This document shows, piece after piece, positions 59,574 to 64,000 of a stretch of DNA of 64,000 bases. A program made the position numbers and the translations under genes. The DNA is from Anaerolineae bacterium (lineage in GTDB: Bacteria > Chloroflexota > Anaerolineae > Aggregatilineales > Phototrophicaceae), in the NCBI GenBank assembly GCA_022843745.1, contig JALHNB010000011.1, positions 1 through 64,000 on the forward strand. Reading direction: 5' to 3'. How positions within the stretch are numbered: the stretch's first letter is position 1; every line of letters starts with the position of its first letter. The notes beneath the pieces were generated by a model. The model saw only the letters and a program-made list of their open reading frames with translations. It was not told the origin of the DNA and did no database searches.

Positions 59574-59940
59574 TTATATCCGTGTCAATTTATCCGGGTT
59601 GCCGATCACGTGGATTTTGTGGATTCGCTCCTCGTCAGCCTCGATGAACAGCACGACCACTGTTTTGTCACCGTCGTATATGATCGCGGCCAGTTCGCCG
59701 TTCACCTCGGTCAATTCGGATCGAAATTGTTCGAGAGCCAGACGAGTCGATGCCAGCACGAATCGCGCGACAGCCTCGCGCCCATGCAGCGGGTGGATCG
59801 CCGCGCCACGAGCCTTGCCGCCGCCGTCCGCACTAGCGCAGATAAGCCTCCTGCACGATGTCCTCGGCCTCCATCGCGCTGCCGAGCATCCGGTAGGCAA
59901 TCGAGAACATCAGCGGGCGGTGAGTTTCAAAATTTTCCAT
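59574..59940 (-). pseudogene. Degenerate ECF41-type sigma factor (sigma domains mostly deleted)
   Basis: From ATG 59940 the minus strand encodes MENFETHRPLMFSIAYRML then GSAMEAEDIVQEAYLR and an in-frame TAG, the start of an ECF sigma factor region 2. Then, directly, SADGGGKARGAAIHPLHG followed by VARFVLAS and the rest of the C-terminal SnoaL-like domain (IHKIHVIGNPDKLTRI) that marks the ECF41 group. Most of regions 2 and 4 (roughly 400-500 bases of a normal gene) are missing, so no functional sigma factor can be made. It is either a true deletion remnant or a local assembly error. Confidence 0.8.
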
Positions 59941-59984
59941 CGCTTCCCTAGCACCTATCACGACTGTCTCGATAACCACACCTT

Positions 59985-61058
59985 CTACGCAGGAATCAGG
60001 CTTTCGACGGTTGCTGCATCCAGCTTGCGAATCAGCGCCACGAGCAGCTTGACCGCGTTGTCGTAATCGCTCCGGTCAATGATCGCGCCATGACTGTGGA
60101 TGTGACGGGCAGGTACGCCCAACACAACGGCTGGAACGCCGCGCTTGTGAAATTGGATCGCACCGCCGTCCGTGCCGCCACCAACGATGGATGAGCTTTG
60201 CAGTGGGATGCCCAATTCCTGCGCCGTGTCGATCACCAGATAGCGCAAGGCCACATTCGGGATTAAGCTGCCGTCGAACACCAGCACGCTCGGCCCTTTG
60301 CCCAGCTTGACGGACGAAATCTCCGGCTTGATCCCCGGCACATCGCCCGCAATGTCGCTTTCGAGGACGATTGCCACGTCCGGTTGGATGACTTCGGAAC
60401 TGGTACGTGCGCCGCGTAAACCAACTTCTTCCTGGGTTGTCACAGCCCCGTAGACAGTATTCGGATGTTTTTTATCCTGTAGCTGCTTGAGTGCGTCAAT
60501 GACCAGCGCCACACCAACCCGATCATCGAACGCCTTGCTCAGGTAGCGCCCCTCAATGTTGAGCATCTCAAAACCAGCATGTGGGACAATCGCGTCGCCC
60601 ACCCGCACCCCGGTTTTCTCGACTTCCGCCCGGCTGGTCGCGCCAATGTCAATAAACATCTCGTCTTTTTTGACCATCTTGTCGCGCTCTTCCGGCTGGA
60701 GCAAATGAGGAGGCTTCGCGCCAATAACGCCGATCACATCGCCGCTGCGCGTTTTGATGCGCACACGCTGACCCAACAGCACCTGATCCCACCAGCCGCC
60801 CAATTGTATGAAGTAGATGTAGCCACTCTCGTGAATGTGGCGCACCATGAAGCCAATTTCATCCATATGGCCTGCCAGCATGACGCGCGGTGAAGCAGAT
60901 TGACCCGGCACGGTGCAGATCACGCTGCCCAGGTGATCGCGTGAGAGTTCGCCCAGCGGGGCAAGCACTTCCTTGACGATGGCGCGGATTTCGGATTCAT
61001 GACCCGGCACACCGTCTGCCTCGGTGAGTCGTTTCAGCAAATTGATGGTTTCGTCCAC
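59985..61058 (-). CDS. M42-family metallo-aminopeptidase/deacylase
   Basis: A binuclear zinc aminopeptidase of the M42 family (357 aa; FrvX/glutamyl aminopeptidase type). Zinc ligands are in MLAGHMDEIGFMV (His, Asp), the bridging Asp in SKAFDDRVGVA, the catalytic Glu pair in TTQEEVGLRG, AIVLESD and the final HIHSHGAI. It forms a large self-assembling tetrahedral peptidase in related organisms and trims peptides. Start ATG 61058. Its location near peptide importers is not close enough to link them. Confidence 0.93.
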   Translation of the reverse strand: MDETINLLKRLTEADGVPGHESEIRAIVKEVLAPLGELSRDHLGSVICTVPGQSASPRVMLAGHMDEIGFMVRHIHESGYIYFIQLGGWWDQVLLGQRVRIKTRSGDVIGVIGAKPPHLLQPEERDKMVKKDEMFIDIGATSRAEVEKTGVRVGDAIVPHAGFEMLNIEGRYLSKAFDDRVGVALVIDALKQLQDKKHPNTVYGAVTTQEEVGLRGARTSSEVIQPDVAIVLESDIAGDVPGIKPEISSVKLGKGPSVLVFDGSLIPNVALRYLVIDTAQELGIPLQSSSIVGGGTDGGAIQFHKRGVPAVVLGVPARHIHSHGAIIDRSDYDNAVKLLVALIRKLDAATVESLIPA

Positions 61059-61146
61059 GATGAATGCTCCTGCAATTTAGCTTTTAATCGGAGAGCCTAA
61101 ATGTACTCCGCCCTGGTCATACCCGCAACGGCTGATGGTGTGTTCA

Positions 61147-61770
61147 TCAATAGGCGATTTCGACGTGTCCACAATAGGTCATCGGGTCGTCCATGTGCCT
61201 GACGATATAATCGGCGAGATCGGCGCGGCTGATTTTCCACCCGCTGGACAGATGCTTATTGAGCGCGATCTGATATTTTCCGGTTCGTGTTTCATCAGTC
61301 AGCCGGGGTGGGCGCACAATCGTCCAATCGAGATGGCTTTCGCGGACTTTTGCCTCCATCAGCCTCATATCAGCATAGCCGTATTTGAAGGCAAAATTTA
61401 AGAGTGGTTTGGCAATCACGCACTGCCAGAGTGGGCCGGGGTCAAGACCGCTGGCAGATACGCAGATGATACGGCGCACATTTGCAGCCCACATCGCGTC
61501 CATAATATTGGCGACTCCCTGCGAATAGACGGTGGTCGGTTCGCGATTGGCGACACCTAGCGATGAAATCACGACATCTTGCCCGGCGAGTGTGTGTTTA
61601 AATTCGGACGGTTTTAAGACATCGCCCTGGACGATTTTTAAGCGTTCATGTCGTATCGTGATCGCGTCTGGACGGCGCACGATGACGGTCACTTCATGCC
61701 CCGCCTCAAGCGCCTGTTCCATGACCTGTTTCCCTGTGCCTCCAGTTGCGCCAAAAACGATGAGTTTCAT
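61147..61770 (-). CDS. NAD(P)H-binding atypical SDR (NmrA/YwnB-like)
   Basis: A Rossmann-fold protein of 207 aa. GATGGTGKQVMEQALEAGHEVTVIVRRPD at the N-terminus is the nucleotide-binding loop; VQGDVLKPSEF, VVISSLG and ICVSASGLDPG are typical of SDR5-type atypical short-chain dehydrogenases used as flavin reductases or regulatory sensors. No standard Tyr-Lys catalytic pair is obvious. Function uncertain. Single gene. Confidence 0.87.
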   Translation of the reverse strand: MKLIVFGATGGTGKQVMEQALEAGHEVTVIVRRPDAITIRHERLKIVQGDVLKPSEFKHTLAGQDVVISSLGVANREPTTVYSQGVANIMDAMWAANVRRIICVSASGLDPGPLWQCVIAKPLLNFAFKYGYADMRLMEAKVRESHLDWTIVRPPRLTDETRTGKYQIALNKHLSSGWKISRADLADYIVRHMDDPMTYCGHVEIAY

Positions 61771-61977
61771 GACATTCTCTTTCTACTTGTTTGCTCGTGC
61801 GACGGACGGTTCGATCTGAACCATCCACATTTATACAGATAAGACCGGGAAGTGCGGCGTTTTGTGACAGGATAGGCGTAATAGCGGGATATTTTGTTAG
61901 AGATAGGAATAACAGCGGGTTTTTTGAAACCGTCGATAGGACTATAATGGCGAAAATGAGTTTGAAAGTTTTCGGTC

Positions 61978-62673
61978 ATGAGCGATTTGCAGAAATTAGC
62001 TTTTGGCGAGTTGCTGAAAGACAAGCGCGAAGCAATCATCAAGTTGATGGAAGAACATGGCGCGAGTAATGTGCGTGTTTTTGGATCGTCAGTACGGGGC
62101 GATGCCGACCAAAGCAGTGATATTGATTTTTTAGTCGATTTTGGACCAGAATACACGATCTGGAATCATATTGGTCTGGCTCAGGCATTGGAAAATTTGT
62201 TGGGTCAGAAGGTTGATGTTGCAGTTGAGGCGACTCTCGATGAACGTCTGCGATCCAGCATTATACGTGATGCTGTGCCATTGAAGCTATATGGTCAAAC
62301 CGAAACCGCAAGAGGAAGATTTGTGAAAGATCAAAAAGTCTACTTACAGGATATTCTTGAGCGAATCGGCTATATCGAAGAAGATACAGCCGCAGGCAAA
62401 GATGCTTTCCTGCAATCCCGGCTGATTCGGGATGCTGTTATCCGCAATTTTGAGGTCATCGGTGAAGCGGTTAAACGTCTTTCTGATGAATTGACCAGTG
62501 CTTATCCGCATATCGAATGGCATCAAATCGCCGGATTTCGAGATTTTTTGATCCATCATTACAATCGCGTTGACCCACAAGAAGTCTGGAAAATTGTCGA
62601 AAATGATTTGCAGCCTCTTAAGCAAGCTATTGAATCCATGCTGCAAAGTGATACACGGGCTGATGAATCGTAG
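61978..62673 (+). CDS. Fused MNT nucleotidyltransferase-HEPN protein
   Basis: A single polypeptide (231 aa) that joins the two parts of a HepT-MntA toxin-antitoxin pair. Residues ~1-110 are the MNT domain: VFGSSVRGDADQSSDIDFLV (GS...DxD, D48/D50) and VDVAVE (third acidic residue). Residues ~115-225 are a HEPN RNase domain: RFVKDQKVYLQDILERIGYIE, RDAVIRNFEVIGEAVKRLS and the active-site RDFLIHHY (R188, H193; RX4HXY). In characterised systems MntA AMPylates HepT at the Tyr; here both would be on one chain. ATG 61978. Confidence 0.88.
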   Translation: MSDLQKLAFGELLKDKREAIIKLMEEHGASNVRVFGSSVRGDADQSSDIDFLVDFGPEYTIWNHIGLAQALENLLGQKVDVAVEATLDERLRSSIIRDAVPLKLYGQTETARGRFVKDQKVYLQDILERIGYIEEDTAAGKDAFLQSRLIRDAVIRNFEVIGEAVKRLSDELTSAYPHIEWHQIAGFRDFLIHHYNRVDPQEVWKIVENDLQPLKQAIESMLQSDTRADES

Positions 62674-64000
62674 TCCTCAAGTTGTTCTCATCCTCGTGCT
62701 GGCGCTGATTTTGGCGGCCTGCGGCGGAGTCGTGCCGCGCGTGACACCGACAGTCGCGCCGACTCGCACACCGAGCCTGACACCTGCCGCCACCAATCCG
62801 CCGACGCGCACGCCCTACCCCACCGCCGAAATTTTGCAGGTCGTGACTTCGCTGCCGAGTAAGACACCTGCTGCCTCGGCGACGATCACCGAAACGACCA
62901 CACCGACCTGGACAGCGACTCTCGCGCCGACGATTGATGCGACGCCGACCTATCTCACCGCCACGCCGCTGGTGATCGTGCCGACCTACATCACCGCACC
63001 GCCGCCGACGGCTTTCATTCCCACTAGCATCCCGGTTGCTGTGCCAACCACGACCTTTATCACGCGCAGCAATATTTCGCCCGCGCCGTTTAATGGCCCG
63101 CGTAACGGCGTTTACAGCATCAGTTCGGTAGGCGGGAATCTGGTCACGCTCGGCCAGTTTAATCTGGGCAGTTTTCAGCCCGTTTTGTTCGCGCAGAATC
63201 CGGCGAATCCGAATGAATATGCGGTGGTCAACGATGTGGGACAGATTTATCTTGTCCCCAGTCTTGCCAACCAGACGGTTGAGCCACTAACGATGACCAA
63301 TTTTACGGTCTTTCATTATCAGATTTCGTCGCGGGCCGACAACGACAAGCCAATCAAAAAAATGCAGTGGTCGGGCGATGGCACGCTGGCGATGCTGATC
63401 GACGGCGACAAAAATCTTGATGATGGCGTGTGGGTGTGGTCGCCGGATATTCCCGACAGCAACCGCCAACTGGTGCGCGAGTGCTGGCATCCGGCGATTT
63501 GCGAGAATATCGTCGGCAAGCGCGGCCTGACCGAGTGGGAGGCCAGCGATTTCGAGTGGTCGCCGGACAGCGGCGCGGTGCTGGTGATGATCCATATTCC
63601 CTATGAAGGCCGCGAGTCGTTTGTCATCGCTGAGCGCTACGGCACTAATCCAGGTTGGCTGCCACCGCTGTATCGTTTTGATTACGCGACCTGGGCGCCG
63701 GACAGCCAGAATGTCGTGGTTAGCGGACGTGCGCCGGATGGCTCACCTGTTTTTGGTAGAGTCAACCGCTTCAATGAGACAGTTGTGACCGCGAATATGG
63801 CGAATCTCGGCTTCTACTGGACGCAAAATGCCGTCGAATATCAGGGGCGTATCTATGGCTTGGCGGCGCGTGGGGGATACGGATCGCCGCTGCAATTGAT
63901 TGATGAATTTGGGCGCGAATTGACACCCCCGATTGCCGCCAACCCGGAGCGCGTCGAGTGGTCGCCGGACAACAGCGCCGTGCTGATCGTCGCCACAGAA
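62663..64000 (+). CDS. PD40/WD40 propeller lipoprotein, C-terminally truncated by window end
   Basis: An open frame of 446 codons that begins at ATG 62663, overlaps the MNT-HEPN gene by 11 bases, and runs off the end of the window. MNRSPQVVLILVLALILAAC is a lipoprotein signal with the lipobox LAAC. A Pro/Thr-rich spacer of ~110 residues (TPTVAPTRTPSLTPAATNPP) leads to propeller repeats with WSPD motifs (EWSPDSGAVLVMI, TWAPDSQNVVVS, EWSPDNSAVLIVA). Such proteins are common secreted scaffold or binding proteins in Chloroflexota. Confidence 0.88.
   Translation, partial: MNRSPQVVLILVLALILAACGGVVPRVTPTVAPTRTPSLTPAATNPPTRTPYPTAEILQVVTSLPSKTPAASATITETTTPTWTATLAPTIDATPTYLTATPLVIVPTYITAPPPTAFIPTSIPVAVPTTTFITRSNISPAPFNGPRNGVYSISSVGGNLVTLGQFNLGSFQPVLFAQNPANPNEYAVVNDVGQIYLVPSLANQTVEPLTMTNFTVFHYQISSRADNDKPIKKMQWSGDGTLAMLIDGDKNLDDGVWVWSPDIPDSNRQLVRECWHPAICENIVGKRGLTEWEASDFEWSPDSGAVLVMIHIPYEGRESFVIAERYGTNPGWLPPLYRFDYATWAPDSQNVVVSGRAPDGSPVFGRVNRFNETVVTANMANLGFYWTQNAVEYQGRIYGLAARGGYGSPLQLIDEFGRELTPPIAANPERVEWSPDNSAVLIVATE

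Noticed and set aside
61791-62069. 92-codon frame overlapping the MNT-HEPN gene start
   Set aside because: It is a shadow in another frame of the MNT domain and has no independent support.
1-64000. CRISPR array, tRNA, rRNA, integrase or transposase
   Set aside because: None was recognised on either strand; repeats found are dispersed palindromes or simple repeats, not regularly spaced direct repeats.

Overview
The window looks like a chromosomal piece of a Chloroflexota bacterium, probably Anaerolineae-like. This is inferred from the mix of WSPDG/PD40 propeller lipoproteins, secreted SH3 proteins, family 5 and family 1 solute-binding proteins, MoxR-DUF58-VWA genes, and many short palindromes ending in GTAGGGGC or GCCCCTAC. 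No rRNA, tRNA, CRISPR array, integrase or transposase was seen. GC content is moderate and coding density is ordinary, with repeat-rich gaps.

Layout. 0.4-8 kb: DeoR regulator, a low-GC membrane protein, a degenerate copy of the DeoR 3' end, a YjjG-like HAD phosphatase, an SH3-Excalibur secreted protein, a succinylglutamate desuccinylase-like deacylase and a large primase-polymerase-like protein. 8-12 kb: a TIM-barrel sugar isomerase, then an nrfHA cassette (ammonia-forming nitrite reductase) framed by duplicated pieces of the neighbouring genes. 12-21 kb: propeller and NTF2-like proteins, a GH99-like/SH3 secreted protein, then a LacI-controlled arabinoside cassette (GH51 and a family 1 ABC importer) framed by a remnant of the GH99 3' end. 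21-25 kb: FAD oxidoreductase plus P450, and a GH1 glucosidase. 25-29 kb: a hybrid-lacking histidine kinase and three stand-alone receiver proteins. 29-43 kb: two complete dipeptide/oligopeptide-type ABC importers in opposite orientation, with a phytanoyl-CoA dioxygenase-like gene between them. 43-51 kb: a propeller protein, FHA protein, PHAX-like RNA-binding protein, UDP-sugar dehydrogenase, RelE-type toxin-antitoxin pair, an aberrant Rieske protein, XisI, an epimerase and an orphan Hcp. 51-56 kb: MoxR, DUF58, two VWA proteins and an S1C protease. 56-64 kb: kinase, Nudix, DUF2807 lipoprotein, a broken ECF41 sigma factor, M42 peptidase, NAD(P)-binding protein, a fused MNT-HEPN protein, and a propeller lipoprotein that runs off the end.

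The genes suggest a heterotrophic, surface-attached or sediment bacterium that takes up plant-type sugars and peptides and can reduce nitrite. The most notable observations are: (i) three places where an inserted segment is bounded by a complete gene end and a decayed second copy of that end (DeoR, isomerase/small ORF, GH99); (ii) a Rieske protein whose two histidine ligands are replaced by Tyr and Cys; (iii) a bacterial protein with a PHAX-type RNA-binding motif; (iv) an in-frame MNT-HEPN fusion; and (v) a 185-bp MITE-like long palindrome ending in TGTAGGGG, present in three copies.
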